Below, one piece after another: positions 8,053 to 16,907 of a stretch of 43,753 nucleotides of DNA. A model generated the notes under the pieces. That model worked only from the letters and a program-made list of their open reading frames with translations. It did no database searches and was not told the DNA's origin. A program made the translations under genes and the position numbers. How positions within the stretch are numbered: the first letter of the stretch is position 1; every line of letters starts with the position of its first letter. This DNA is from Lactiplantibacillus songbeiensis (lineage in GTDB: Bacteria; Bacillota; Bacilli; Lactobacillales; Lactobacillaceae), in the NCBI RefSeq assembly GCF_005405125.1, contig NZ_BJDL01000032.1:1-43753 (forward strand), given 5' to 3'.

Positions 8053-8706
8053 CTAAATTAAATCCTGGGCATAACTAACAACTTTAATATCATCACCATC
8101 GACATCTAAGCGGGTGAGACTGCCGTTTTTCGGCCCGGTGGTAATGTCGATATCGGGGCCAAAGTGGGAGACAATACTTCGAATTGTTGTCCCATGTGAG
8201 ACGACGAGTACTTTTTCACCATGGTCATGATGGGCTTTTAAGTAATCGAAGCCGCCGTTGAGCCGTTGCCAATAAGTGGCGTTATCTTCAGCTTCGTGCA
8301 TCGGATCAATGGCTTTCATCATGTCACGAGTCTGTTCGATCTTGATGTGGGCGAGCAGTTCGTGCAAGCTGGTCACATTGTATTGCTTACCGACCAGTGA
8401 CCAGACGCGACTGCAATCGTCACCTTCATAGTAGCCGTAGAAGACTTCCCGAAAGTTGGCGAGCGACGTTAACGGTTCATCAGCGTGATTGGCGGCCGCT
8501 TTGATTAGGGTAGCGGTGTCCATTGCACGCTTGGAATCACTAGAATAGTAATGGCTAAAGTTGACATCGGCTAGTGCTTGACCAACTTTGGTGGCGATAG
8601 CTTTGCCGTTATCAGTTAGCGGTGAATCAGACCAGCCTTGCATCCGATTGTAGAGGTTAAAATAAGTCTGGCCGTGCCGGACGAGATAAATTGAAAATTT
8701 TGACAT
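8053..8706 (-). CDS. Histidine phosphatase family protein (paralogue 1)
   Basis: 217 aa phosphoglycerate-mutase-like protein. The RHG motif is LVRHGQTYFN at residues 7-16, the conserved acid lies in FREVFYGYYEGDD (about 83-95), and the second catalytic histidine is in VVSHGTT (about 168-174). Such proteins are often called phosphoglycerate mutase, but most small ones are phosphatases; the substrate is unknown. ATG 8706 follows GGAGT. It is 11 nt downstream of a paralogue in the same operon. Confidence 0.9.
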   Translation of the reverse strand: MSKFSIYLVRHGQTYFNLYNRMQGWSDSPLTDNGKAIATKVGQALADVNFSHYYSSDSKRAMDTATLIKAAANHADEPLTSLANFREVFYGYYEGDDCSRVWSLVGKQYNVTSLHELLAHIKIEQTRDMMKAIDPMHEAEDNATYWQRLNGGFDYLKAHHDHGEKVLVVSHGTTIRSIVSHFGPDIDITTGPKNGSLTRLDVDGDDIKVVSYAQDLI

Positions 8707-8717
8707 GATTACTCCTA

Positions 8718-9374
8718 TTATTCGATGTGATCTTTTTTACCGAGATAGTCCAAAGTGATGGTGTCGTCGGTAATCGTGAACTTCGTGACGCTCCCATTTT
8801 GGGGCCGAGCTGGCGATGTTAAGTTAGCAACTTCAGCGGCGATACTGTAGATCGTATTGCCATGACTGACGAGTAAGACTTTATCACCATCATGGGCCTG
8901 TTGCCGTAATTCAGCTAAGCCACCGTTAACCCGTTTCCAGAATTCAGCGTTGTTTTCCGCTTGGTGGAACGGATCAGCTTCTTTAGCGAAATCCTTAGCT
9001 TTGTGAATGCCATATTTTTCAATGATATCAGAAAGGCTTGGGGCTTGATGGGGGGCGCCGATTTCGAACCAAGTCTGCGACGTATCATCGCCTTCAAAGT
9101 AGCCATAGAAGGCTTCCCGAAATGCGGGCATTGGCGTGACCGTTAAGTCGGCGTTACCACTATTCGGCAAGATCAACTTGGCGGTGTTCATGGCCCGTGG
9201 CATATCGCTAGCATAAGCGGCGTCAAAAGTGACGTCCTGCAACATCTTACCGGCGTTGATGGCATCTTGTTCACCGACAGTAGTCAGCGGTGAATCACAC
9301 CAGCCTTGCATTCGGCGGTATTTATTAAAATAAGTTTGACCATGACGAATCATGTAAACTGAAAAAGTGGACAT
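8718..9374 (-). CDS. Histidine phosphatase family protein (paralogue 2)
   Basis: 218 aa, first gene of the pair. It has MIRHGQTYFN at residues 7-16, FREAFYGYFEGDD and VSHGNT, aligned throughout with its neighbour at 8053. The two clearly arose by tandem duplication, with divergence mostly in the middle helical cap (residues about 95-150), which in this family shapes substrate choice. ATG 9374 follows AGGAGT. Confidence 0.9.
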   Translation of the reverse strand: MSTFSVYMIRHGQTYFNKYRRMQGWCDSPLTTVGEQDAINAGKMLQDVTFDAAYASDMPRAMNTAKLILPNSGNADLTVTPMPAFREAFYGYFEGDDTSQTWFEIGAPHQAPSLSDIIEKYGIHKAKDFAKEADPFHQAENNAEFWKRVNGGLAELRQQAHDGDKVLLVSHGNTIYSIAAEVANLTSPARPQNGSVTKFTITDDTITLDYLGKKDHIE

Positions 9375-9458
9375 TTTGGGACTCCTTATTTGAATACTGT
9401 AATAGTCAATTCCAACTCTACTATTCTATCATACGCTGGTAAAAGTTTCCGCTTACCA

Positions 9459-9595
9459 GATGCCTTACGAAATGCTGGAACGCGGTGGGTCATTTGGAAG
9501 CCTTAAAAGGCGGTCTTCCAAGATGACCTTGGTCTAAGCCTGAGAAAAGCACTCAGACTAAGACCAACGACACGGCTGAGCATTTTGTGAGGCCT
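9459..9595 (+). repeat. R4: structured intergenic repeat, forward orientation
   Basis: Outer stem AAATGCT (left) with AGCATTT (right), extended by GCCT..AC against GT..AGGC. P2 is longer than in R1-R3: GGTCATTTGGAAG pairs with CTTCCAAGATGACC. P3 is TTGGTCT..CTGAG with CTCAG..AGACCAA. The right end has ACACGGCTGAGC in place of CACCACTGAGC, so R4 and R8 form a sub-family. Confidence 0.85.
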
Positions 9596-9634
9596 CCTCT
9601 CGGCTAAGATAATTGTTACTGATTAATTTATACT

Positions 9635-9685
9635 AAAACAAACGGTGTCGCTAACCGAATGATTGGGCTAGTGACACCGTTTGTT
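9635..9685 (-). terminator. Probable terminator of the antiporter operon
   Basis: AACAAACGGTGTC (9637-9649) and GACACCGTTTGTT (9673-9685) form a 13 bp perfect stem, extended by CTA/TAG. The T-rich side (GTTTGTTTTAG) is on the minus strand, so it would stop transcripts coming from the antiporter gene through R5. Confidence 0.65.
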
Positions 9686-9760
9686 AATTCATATTGGATA
9701 GTCAGCAAACAACTCATCGTTAATATTGCCGACCATTGATAAATAGTTCAATTTAGTTAA

Positions 9761-9908
9761 CGCCGGGCGGGCCAGAATTGGCTCAGTGGTGTCGTTTATC
9801 TTAGTCGGTGATTTTCCGACTTAGATAAAGCCCGGCTTGCGAGACCGAACTTTGGCTCGCAAACGCGGCCACCACGTTCCAGCCGATTCTGGGCCAACCA
9901 GAGTGGCA
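9761..9908 (-). repeat. R5: structured intergenic repeat, reverse orientation
   Basis: Opposed to R4. Outer stem GGGCCAGAATTGGCT with AGCCGATTCTGGGCC. P3 is almost perfect: TTTATCTTAGTCGG with CCGACTTAGATAAA. P2 is TTGCGAG 9837-9843 with CTCGCAA 9856-9862. It ends 7 bp from the antiporter stop codon, so it lies in that mRNA's 3' end. Confidence 0.87.
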
Positions 9909-9915
9909 ACCAAGT

Positions 9916-11772
9916 TTAATTAGCCGTTGCCAAAGCTTGGCGAATCCGTGGTGCATCCTGCTTGCTTCCCGTGAAGATTAATCGGTCGCCATACTGAATG
10001 GTCGTACTCCCATTAGGCACGATAATCCGGCGATTGCGGATAACCTGACTGATTGTAATGTCCTTAGCAAACTGCAAGTTCTTGATCTGTACGTTGGTGT
10101 ATAAGTGGTTGACTACGCGGACTTCGTAGATACTGTTTTCGGTATGCTGCAACATGAGTAAGGTCGATGGGGACTCGATCAATGAGCGCAGTAACGTGAT
10201 GTTAGCTTCTGGCGTGTTGTAAACTTCGATACCGAGTTCACGTAGTTCATCTTCGTGTTCATTCAAGACATTGCGGTCTTCAAAGCGCACGATGATTCGG
10301 CGAACCCCATAATTATGGGCGGCTTTGGCCAACTCGTAATTACGTTCGGCATCGATATGACCCAGGACTAAGATGTCGGTATCAAAGACCCCGTGATCTT
10401 CCAAGTCTTGGGCGGTAAAGTTTTCCATCAATTCCACCGGCGCTTGAGCGTGGTATGTCTTGTAGTTTTGCGGATGGTTCGTATACATATGCACGTCGTA
10501 CCAGCCTTTTCGCAGCTGCTGGGCGACGGGGACGGTACTGAGGTTGGCGCCGATAAAGTGCACCGCTGTCTTGACTAAGTCTTCTTTTTCCGCTGAATAG
10601 AATTTGTTAAAAATTAACGGTGAGGCGATACATGTCAAGAGGGCTGCCAGTAAAAACGCGCCGGATTGATCAGCGGTAATCGTCTTCATCGACTTGGCCA
10701 CGCGTAAGACGGCTAAGACCATCGTCATTGTCGTCGCAGTTAAGGCGGTTCCGGCAATTGCATTGGCTTGTTTGAAGCGTAACTTCAAGACCCAGAGACC
10801 GCCAATCTTAGCAATCATATAAGCTAAGAAGAACAGTGGAATTAAAAGCAACGTTTTGCCACTGGTTAATAAGGTCCGTAGATTCAAATCAACCCCAGTC
10901 GAGATGAAGAAGATTGGAATAAAGAAGCCGTAGCCGATCGAATCCAAACGTTCGCGCGTGCTTTCGCTAGGTTGGAGGAGCTTCAAGACAATCCCAGCCA
11001 CGAAAGCGCCTAGAATATTTTCCGCCCCAACGGATTCGGCGACGGTGACCATGGTAACGATTAAGAAGAATGCTAAGCGAATATCTAATTGGGTTGTTGA
11101 TTTATTGATATTTTGGTAGAAACGGAAGAACGGTTTGAACCGCAATAATAAGACCGCGGCGACTGCCAAGATTAAGAGGAGTAACCACAAACTTTGCGAA
11201 TCGCTCCCATAGACCGAGGCGTAGAGCGTCAAGCCCATCATCGGAATCAATTCCCCGAAAACTGAGATTAGGAGCACCGTTTGCCCAAAGGCTTTACTTA
11301 AGAGTTCTTTTTCTTTTAACGCAGCAATCACAATGCCGAGTGAAATCGTGCCAAATAAAATCGTCGCTAACCAGAAATCACTGAAGAGGCCGGCGACTTT
11401 GAAGGCGGCAGCCAATAGTAATGATAACCCGACAATCGTCGTGTATGCATAGACTGACAAACGGACCGGTGAGTATTTCGGTAAGTTACCGGCTTGCTTT
11501 GCTTCCAACGGGGTCAAAGCAGTCCGCCGTTTTTTGAACAAACTAAAGTCGATTTCAAGTCCGCTTAAGAACAGTAAGACAATGACGCCAATCGTTGATA
11601 ATTGGGAGATGGAACTGGTCATTGAGACGATGTTGAGTAGACTTGGGCCGAGGATAATACCAATGATGATCTCCATCACGGCAGTCGGCAAGCTGTTGAT
11701 CTTGAATTTTGCCATCACTAGTGGGACTAGCAAAGCGGCAAATAAAATAATGACTAATGATACTTGATCCAT
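9916..11772 (-). CDS. KefB-like CPA2 cation:proton antiporter with RCK domain
   Basis: 618 aa. Residues 1 to about 385 are a Na+/H+ exchanger-type membrane domain of about 12 helices (LPTAVMEIIIGIILGPSL, FLSGLEIDF, GAFVAGIVL). Residues about 387-510 resemble a TrkA-N/RCK nucleotide-binding fold, although its first loop reads IGANLSTVP rather than a clear GxGxxG, so ligand binding may be altered. Residues about 530-618 match TrkA-C (IQYGDRLIFTGSKQDA). It probably moves K+ or Na+ against protons. ATG 11772 follows GAGGGAA. It is 18 nt downstream of the GrpB-Nudix gene, probably the same operon. Confidence 0.88.
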   Translation of the reverse strand: MDQVSLVIILFAALLVPLVMAKFKINSLPTAVMEIIIGIILGPSLLNIVSMTSSISQLSTIGVIVLLFLSGLEIDFSLFKKRRTALTPLEAKQAGNLPKYSPVRLSVYAYTTIVGLSLLLAAAFKVAGLFSDFWLATILFGTISLGIVIAALKEKELLSKAFGQTVLLISVFGELIPMMGLTLYASVYGSDSQSLWLLLLILAVAAVLLLRFKPFFRFYQNINKSTTQLDIRLAFFLIVTMVTVAESVGAENILGAFVAGIVLKLLQPSESTRERLDSIGYGFFIPIFFISTGVDLNLRTLLTSGKTLLLIPLFFLAYMIAKIGGLWVLKLRFKQANAIAGTALTATTMTMVLAVLRVAKSMKTITADQSGAFLLAALLTCIASPLIFNKFYSAEKEDLVKTAVHFIGANLSTVPVAQQLRKGWYDVHMYTNHPQNYKTYHAQAPVELMENFTAQDLEDHGVFDTDILVLGHIDAERNYELAKAAHNYGVRRIIVRFEDRNVLNEHEDELRELGIEVYNTPEANITLLRSLIESPSTLLMLQHTENSIYEVRVVNHLYTNVQIKNLQFAKDITISQVIRNRRIIVPNGSTTIQYGDRLIFTGSKQDAPRIRQALATAN

Positions 11773-11790
11773 AATTGTTCCCTCAATTCG

Positions 11791-12714
11791 TTAAGACAAG
11801 TTTAACTGCGTATCGTTGGCGCCCCAAAAAGCTTCGTTGATATCTGGGTTGGTAAAGACTTGTAACAATTCCGCCACGCTCGGGGCTAGCTTATCAGGCG
11901 TTAGACTTGCGAGTGGCTGCCAGCTAATGGCGCCTTCATAGGAGCCGGCTAACAAGTCGCCGCTAAAGTCGGTCGTGGTATAGAGCGTGCCCAGCGAGAC
12001 ATCACCGGCCTCGTTTTCGACCCAAGTGACCGTGCCTACTAGTTTTAAATGATTGACGGTCAGGCCGGTTTCTTCGTAGACTTCGCGGCGCATAGCATGG
12101 ACTTGCGATTCGCCGGGGTCAACGTGACCGCCAGGAAAAGTCAAACCAGTCCATTGGGCATCGATTTTATTCTCAACAACGACTTCTTGAGTAGCCGGAT
12201 TGAGAATCAGGCACATGTTGACCAATTCAGCGCGGACAGTGCGGTCGTGGTGTTCATGTTGGCCCTTCGTCTGTAACCAGTCGGCAGCTTTGTCGTTAAT
12301 TCCGGCGACAAAGTCAGCTTTAGCGGCGTAATAGTGGGCGTCAGCGGATAAGCCTTGGCGAACCGCGGTGTATTTGCGACTGTCGGTCCGATGCGCATTC
12401 AAATAATCGCGAAAGTTAATCAAGGTTTGGTAGCCGCCGTCATCCAGACATAAGTGCAAGTGAAACGGTTGTCCCGCCACGGTTAGCTGGATGGTCTGAG
12501 CTTGTCCCGGTACTGGTTGACCGTGAATCGCGTCAGTCGCGGCGGTTAGGTCGGTGACTAATAGCGCGATATCGATAATCGGTCGGGCTAAAACTTTCGG
12601 CATGGCGGTACTGCCGATATGACTGCTGGCTTTAAGCCAGGCTTGATCGTGAAATTGATGTTGCAACTGGTCAGCTTGGTGGCGCCAGTTGGGATTATAT
12701 GAGACTAACTGCAT
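11791..12714 (-). CDS. GrpB (UPF0157) - Nudix fusion protein
   Basis: 307 aa with two joined domains. Residues 1 to about 145 match the GrpB/UPF0157 nucleotidyltransferase-like fold (HIGSTAMP, then RPIIDIALLV; the family has HIGSTS-P-KPIIDI). Residues about 155-290 are a Nudix domain with a full box, GGHVDPGE then RREVYEETGL, at about 195-218. The two families usually occur as separate proteins, so a fused form suggests linked nucleotide chemistry, not yet definable. The frame is unbroken across the join. ATG 12714 follows GGAGGTG. Confidence 0.87.
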   Translation of the reverse strand: MQLVSYNPNWRHQADQLQHQFHDQAWLKASSHIGSTAMPKVLARPIIDIALLVTDLTAATDAIHGQPVPGQAQTIQLTVAGQPFHLHLCLDDGGYQTLINFRDYLNAHRTDSRKYTAVRQGLSADAHYYAAKADFVAGINDKAADWLQTKGQHEHHDRTVRAELVNMCLILNPATQEVVVENKIDAQWTGLTFPGGHVDPGESQVHAMRREVYEETGLTVNHLKLVGTVTWVENEAGDVSLGTLYTTTDFSGDLLAGSYEGAISWQPLASLTPDKLAPSVAELLQVFTNPDINEAFWGANDTQLNLS

Positions 12715-12893
12715 TGATCATGACACCTCCGAATAGTGGTAATCCTAAGAAAGGATACACTTCTTAGCCGAATTTTGAAAGAAAATGCATGAGTTTCAGG
12801 AAAAATCAGGATTGTTTTTAGTTATGAGGATTGTTCATAGGGTGTCTCACTAGTGATGTTACGCTTAAAAGTAACAAAAGAGACTCGATATAA

Positions 12894-12927
12894 TAAAAAA
12901 ACGCCAGCAATCAAACTCACTAACGTT
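12894..12927 (-). terminator. Intrinsic terminator of dedA
   Basis: On the minus strand AACGTTAG (12927-12920) pairs with CTGGCGTT (12907-12900) with two wobble pairs, followed by seven T. It is about 20 nt after the dedA stop. Confidence 0.65.
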
Positions 12928-12946
12928 CCCAAATTAAATTCAATTG

Positions 12947-13585
12947 TTAAACGACGGAATGGCGTCGTCGTAGTGTTTTAAATAACGTGATCAACGTGGC
13001 TGGAATAAGCGCGCAGGCCAGAATGCCTAAGAAGAATAACGACAGGTGGTCCTGAACGAAATCAATCGAGCCAAAGAAATAGCCCAATGAGCTACCAACC
13101 GTGACCCAAATCCCAACGCCGAGTAGATTCCAAAGCGCAAAGGATTTTTGTGGCATCTTAGCGGCCCCCGCTGATAATGGCACAAATGTCCGAATTAATG
13201 GGACGAAACGGCCAAACATGACGGCTTTTGAGCCATATTTACTGAAGAAATGTTGGGCTTTAAGTTGCTTGTCATGTGGCAGATGGCGTTGCAGCCATGG
13301 TAGCCGAATCAAGTGACGCCCAATTTCAAAGTTGACAGTATCACCAATCACAGCGGCGATGAAGAAGACCGGCACCAGTACTTGAATATCTAAGCTAGTA
13401 TGGGTCGCGGCCATCGTACTGGCTAAGAAAATCAGTGATTCACCAGGTAAAAACGGGAAAATCACCATGCCAGTCTCTAAGAAAATTACGGCGAATAACA
13501 TGATATAACTCCAGTTACCGAGCGTAGTTAATAGGGGTACGATAAATTGTTCTAAATGGGTTAAAATTTCGAGTACATTGGCCAA
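12947..13585 (-). CDS. DedA family membrane protein
   Basis: 212 aa integral membrane protein of the DedA/VTT family, whose members include undecaprenyl-phosphate and phospholipid flippases. Visible signatures: FLETGMVIFPFLPGES near residues 37-52 and FGRFVPLIRTFVPLSAGAAKM near 125-147, including the conserved arginines. The C-terminus is basic (LRRRHSVV). TTG at 13585 is preferred: GTGGAGGTG lies 6 nt upstream. A GTG at 13600 falls inside that ribosome binding site. Confidence 0.9.
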   Translation of the reverse strand: MANVLEILTHLEQFIVPLLTTLGNWSYIMLFAVIFLETGMVIFPFLPGESLIFLASTMAATHTSLDIQVLVPVFFIAAVIGDTVNFEIGRHLIRLPWLQRHLPHDKQLKAQHFFSKYGSKAVMFGRFVPLIRTFVPLSAGAAKMPQKSFALWNLLGVGIWVTVGSSLGYFFGSIDFVQDHLSLFFLGILACALIPATLITLFKTLRRRHSVV

Positions 13586-13727
13586 CGGAAGCACCTCCAC
13601 CTTGTTAACTTTATTTTAGGCGTCTGCCGGTCAGAATACTAGATGTAAGCGGTAACTTTTTGGGCGACTTAATGAAAGCACAAGTATCGTTAATAAAAGT
13701 TTAGGAGTTGAGGGGTTAGCGTTGGGA

Positions 13728-13874
13728 GCCACTCTGGTTGGACCAGAATCGGCCGGAACATGGTGGACGTGTTTTGAAGCTCAGGGCGGTCTTCTACAAG
13801 CCAGGGGTTATCTAAGTTGGAAAATCACCAACTAAGATAAACGACACTACTGAGCCAATTCTGGTCCGCCCGTC
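13728..13874 (+). repeat. R6: structured intergenic repeat, forward orientation
   Basis: Outer stem GGACCAGAATCGGC with GCCAATTCTGGTCC. P3 is TTATCTAAGTTGG with CCAACTAAGATAA, almost perfect. P2 is decayed in this copy (TTTTGAAG against CTTCTACAA, one extra base). It lies upstream of the divergent dedA and helD genes. Confidence 0.83.
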
Positions 13875-14115
13875 GTTAATGAACGGGTCTTTATAACTGA
13901 ACGATTATGTTTCACCAGTTGTTTTAGTTGTGTCGTTGATCTTGGTGTTCCAACGCGTTAGAAGTTAACCGGTAGGCATTGTCACAAGTCCCAGGCATCA
14001 TAGCTGATTTTAAGATAGGTTAAACCTTCCTGATCAAAGTAATCAGCTACATATAATAAGTTGGCAGGCATCTTGATTTATTTTTAAACATAATCTTCAA
14101 TGAACGTAGTCGTAA
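13875..14115. other. Spacer between R6 and R7
   Basis: No convincing gene. The minus strand has a 29-codon open stretch (14071-13982, starting MPANLLYVADYFDQEG) without a ribosome binding site. It could be a gene scrap or chance. Confidence 0.4.
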
Positions 14116-14338
14116 GCGCAGGGCGGGCTGGATGACGCTCAGTGGTGTCGTTTGACTTGCTGAAACGTGTTCGGCCCAACTGCTCCCTGTGCTTGCTACG
14201 CCATGTCAACTACTCGGAAGTGCGCCGAGTATTCGACATAGCTAGGCAATGCTCAGGAGCAACCCGTTGGACCTCACACTCTTGGCTCGCAAACGTGGCC
14301 ACCACGATCCAGCGTCAATCCAGCCCAACCGCAGCGGC
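14116..14338 (-). repeat. R7: hybrid R element carrying a 113 bp hairpin
   Basis: Both R ends are intact: GCTGGATGACGCTCAGTGGTG on the left pairs with the segment around CCACGATCCAGCGTCAATCC on the right. The middle of the element is replaced by a different long palindrome at 14167-14279. Its arms of about 50 nt include CCAAC/GTTGG, TGCTCC/GGAGCA, ATGTC/GACAT and TACTCGG/CCGAGTA. The 3' arm of P3 and the 5' arm of P2 are missing. Confidence 0.8.
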
Positions 14339-14456
14339 AATTAAAACCAATTCCGGCTATCCACCTTACAAAAGCACATGAACATGGCTTATTGATTGAG
14401 TCTACGCGCTGAAAGGGCTATAATTATTGTTCGATATTTATGAATGGAGGACGCTA

Positions 14457-16763
14457 ATGACTAAGTCGATTAAAGCTGCTGAACAAGCGCACCTGGATGA
14501 TGTGGTAGCGAAGATTCGTGTGGAAGAGGGCAAGCAAAGCCAAACCATCGAACGTTCGGAACACGATCAAGCCGATATTAAACAGAATTTTTATAATGAT
14601 GTCAATATCAAGACCGACAGTTATGAAGGGATGATGGAAACCGGGCTGTCCGTCCGGCAACAACAACAAATGCTGGATGAACGTCAAAATAGTTGGCAAC
14701 ATGCCACCAAGCAACTGTCCACGTTGAAGAAGCTGGAAAAGAATGCTTACTTTGCCCGACTGGACTTTCATGAACACGGTGAACCTGCCACCGAAACCAT
14801 TTACATTGGGCTTAGTTCATTTTCAGATAGTCCCGACCATTTCTTGATCTATGACTGGCGGGCGCCAATTTCGAGTATCTACTATGATGGTGGTCTGGGA
14901 AATGTGACTTATCAGACGCCGGATGGGCAACAAGCTGTTAACGTGAAGTTAAAGCGGCAATTGATGATTGAAGATGGTCAGATCGTGACTGTCTACGATA
15001 CCGATGAAGCGGTTGGCGATTCAATGTTGCTCGAAGTCCTTGATGAAAAGTCAGATACGAAGATGAAGAGTATCGTGACGACGATTCAAAAGGAACAAAA
15101 CACGATTATCCGCGATACTAGTTCGGACCTGCTGTTTGTGCAAGGGGCCGCTGGGTCTGGGAAGACATCCTCAGTCCTACAACGAGTCGCCTATCTGCTA
15201 TATCGTTATCGTGGCAATTTGACAGCTGGTCAAGTGATCCTATTCTCACCAAACCAATTATTTAATGATTATATTAACCAAGTGTTGCCCGAATTGGGTG
15301 AACAAAATATGGTCCAAATGACGTATTACCAATATGCGTCCTACCGGTTACCGCATATGCAAGTTGAAACCTTACAACAACGATTTGAGACTGAAAATAC
15401 CCCAGCGATGGCGAAGATTACGAAGCTGGAAGGTAGCTTAGCGTTCTTTAAAGCGGTCACGGCGTACGGGTCCCATTTGGAACAAGCTGACATGCGTTTC
15501 CGTAACATTACGTTGAACGGTGAAGTTCTGATTCCACGGGATAAGATCAAAGAAATCTATTATTCGTTTAATGAAAACTATCATTTAGGAAACCGATTGT
15601 CAGCGACTAAGGAATCCTTGATCAAAATCTTAAATCGTAAAGTGGCCGCTGAGATGCGTTCAAAGTGGGTCGAAGATGCCGTGCAAGACTTATCACGCGA
15701 AGAACTCAATGATTTTTATGGCAATCAACCACGGGAATTCAAGAACGGTGATGAAGAGTTCAAGTTCTTGGCTCGCAAGATTGTGATGAAACGCTTAGGC
15801 GCAGCGCGGACGCAGATTGTGCGGAACCGGTTCTTGAGCATTAACATGCAATATGCGCATTTCTTACGGCATGTGCCTGACTTAGTTCATTTAGAGAAGT
15901 ATGGTATCAGTCGTGACGATTGGGATGCCGCGGTCGAAGCCAAGTTAGCGGCGATTAAAGACCGCCACATTTCATTAACAACCGTGTCGGCCTATATGTA
16001 CTTGCATGACTTGATGACCGGACGCAAAGGCCAACGTGAGATTCGCTTTGTCTTCTTAGATGAAATTCAAGATTACAATGCCTTTCAACTGGCCTTCTTG
16101 AAGTTCAGCTTTCCACAAGCGCGCTTCACGATGTTAGGGGACTTGAACCAAGCGATCTTCACGAAAGAAAATAGCCATACCTTGATTGGCGAACTCGAAA
16201 CGTTATTTGATCCTGAAAAGACGCGGGTTGTCCAATTAACGAAGTCGTATCGTTCGACACAACAGATTACCGACTTTACGAAGGAAATCTTAGTTAATGG
16301 TGAAGCTGTCACAGCATTTGATCGCCAGGGCGACTTACCGAACTTAGCGGTGACCGCAGACTTTGAAAGTGCGGTCGATCAAGTCGTTGATCAATTAGCG
16401 ATGAACGATTCTGACCGTGATACGACGGCAATTATCGGAAAGACGTTAGCGGAATGTGACCGGTTGACCCAGGCGTTGAAGGCGCGGGGCGAACACGTTA
16501 CCTTGATTCGGACTGAAAATCAACGGTTAGCGCCGGGTGTGATTGTGGTGCCATCCTTCTTAGCGAAAGGCTTGGAGTTTGATGCGGTCATCGTCTGGAA
16601 CGCTAACGCGGCTAATTACCAGCGCGAAGATGAACGACAACTGTTATACACGATTTGCTCACGAGCGATGCACGAATTGACCATCGTGGCGGTTGGCGAG
16701 CTGTCACCGTTATTAACGCGGGTAGATCAAAGCTTATATACCGTTAATGAAGCGGCGGTTTAA
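14457..16763 (+). CDS. helD: HelD-like UvrD/Rep-type helicase
   Basis: 768 aa, the length of B. subtilis HelD (about 770 aa), an SF1 ATPase that binds RNA polymerase and recycles stalled or post-termination complexes. A long N-terminal coiled-coil region (about 1-110) precedes the Walker A motif AAGSGKTSS near 230-238. Walker B/motif II is FLDEIQDYN near 532-540. Motif III/IV regions (MLGDLNQAIF, TKSYRSTQQI) and motif V/VI (VVPSFLAKGLEFDAVIV, LYTICSRAMHEL) follow. ATG 14457 follows TGGAGG at 14445-14450; an upstream in-frame start at 14427 has no ribosome binding site. Its own terminator is at 16771. Confidence 0.9.
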   Translation: MTKSIKAAEQAHLDDVVAKIRVEEGKQSQTIERSEHDQADIKQNFYNDVNIKTDSYEGMMETGLSVRQQQQMLDERQNSWQHATKQLSTLKKLEKNAYFARLDFHEHGEPATETIYIGLSSFSDSPDHFLIYDWRAPISSIYYDGGLGNVTYQTPDGQQAVNVKLKRQLMIEDGQIVTVYDTDEAVGDSMLLEVLDEKSDTKMKSIVTTIQKEQNTIIRDTSSDLLFVQGAAGSGKTSSVLQRVAYLLYRYRGNLTAGQVILFSPNQLFNDYINQVLPELGEQNMVQMTYYQYASYRLPHMQVETLQQRFETENTPAMAKITKLEGSLAFFKAVTAYGSHLEQADMRFRNITLNGEVLIPRDKIKEIYYSFNENYHLGNRLSATKESLIKILNRKVAAEMRSKWVEDAVQDLSREELNDFYGNQPREFKNGDEEFKFLARKIVMKRLGAARTQIVRNRFLSINMQYAHFLRHVPDLVHLEKYGISRDDWDAAVEAKLAAIKDRHISLTTVSAYMYLHDLMTGRKGQREIRFVFLDEIQDYNAFQLAFLKFSFPQARFTMLGDLNQAIFTKENSHTLIGELETLFDPEKTRVVQLTKSYRSTQQITDFTKEILVNGEAVTAFDRQGDLPNLAVTADFESAVDQVVDQLAMNDSDRDTTAIIGKTLAECDRLTQALKARGEHVTLIRTENQRLAPGVIVVPSFLAKGLEFDAVIVWNANAANYQREDERQLLYTICSRAMHELTIVAVGELSPLLTRVDQSLYTVNEAAV

Positions 16764-16770
16764 TGGATTT

Positions 16771-16800
16771 AGTCGGAGCATATTTTGCGCCGACTTTTTT
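16771..16800 (+). terminator. Intrinsic terminator of helD
   Basis: AGTCGG and CCGACT with an extra GC/GC pair form a short stem followed by six T. Confidence 0.85.
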
Positions 16801-16857
16801 AGAATTAGGTGTATATGAAAATTAGTACTAAGAAATTTCAAAAAAATGCATAACTAA

Positions 16858-16907
16858 TCATCAGCGTGATAACTGTCTTCGGATAGTTGTTGTGCTGATT
16901 TTTTTCT
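16858..16907 (+). terminator. Second terminator-like hairpin
   Basis: ATCAGC..ATAACTGTC and GGATAGTT..GCTGAT form an imperfect long hairpin with a TTC loop, followed by TTTTTTT. It may be a back-up terminator for helD or the end of an unrecognised short transcript. Confidence 0.65.

Noticed and set aside
13982-14071. 29-codon minus-strand stretch, MPANLLYVADY
   Set aside because: Short, without ribosome binding site; could be a gene scrap but cannot be supported.
14142-14381. 79-codon plus-strand frame
   Set aside because: Formed by the palindromic R7 element; no ribosome binding site and no protein-like composition.
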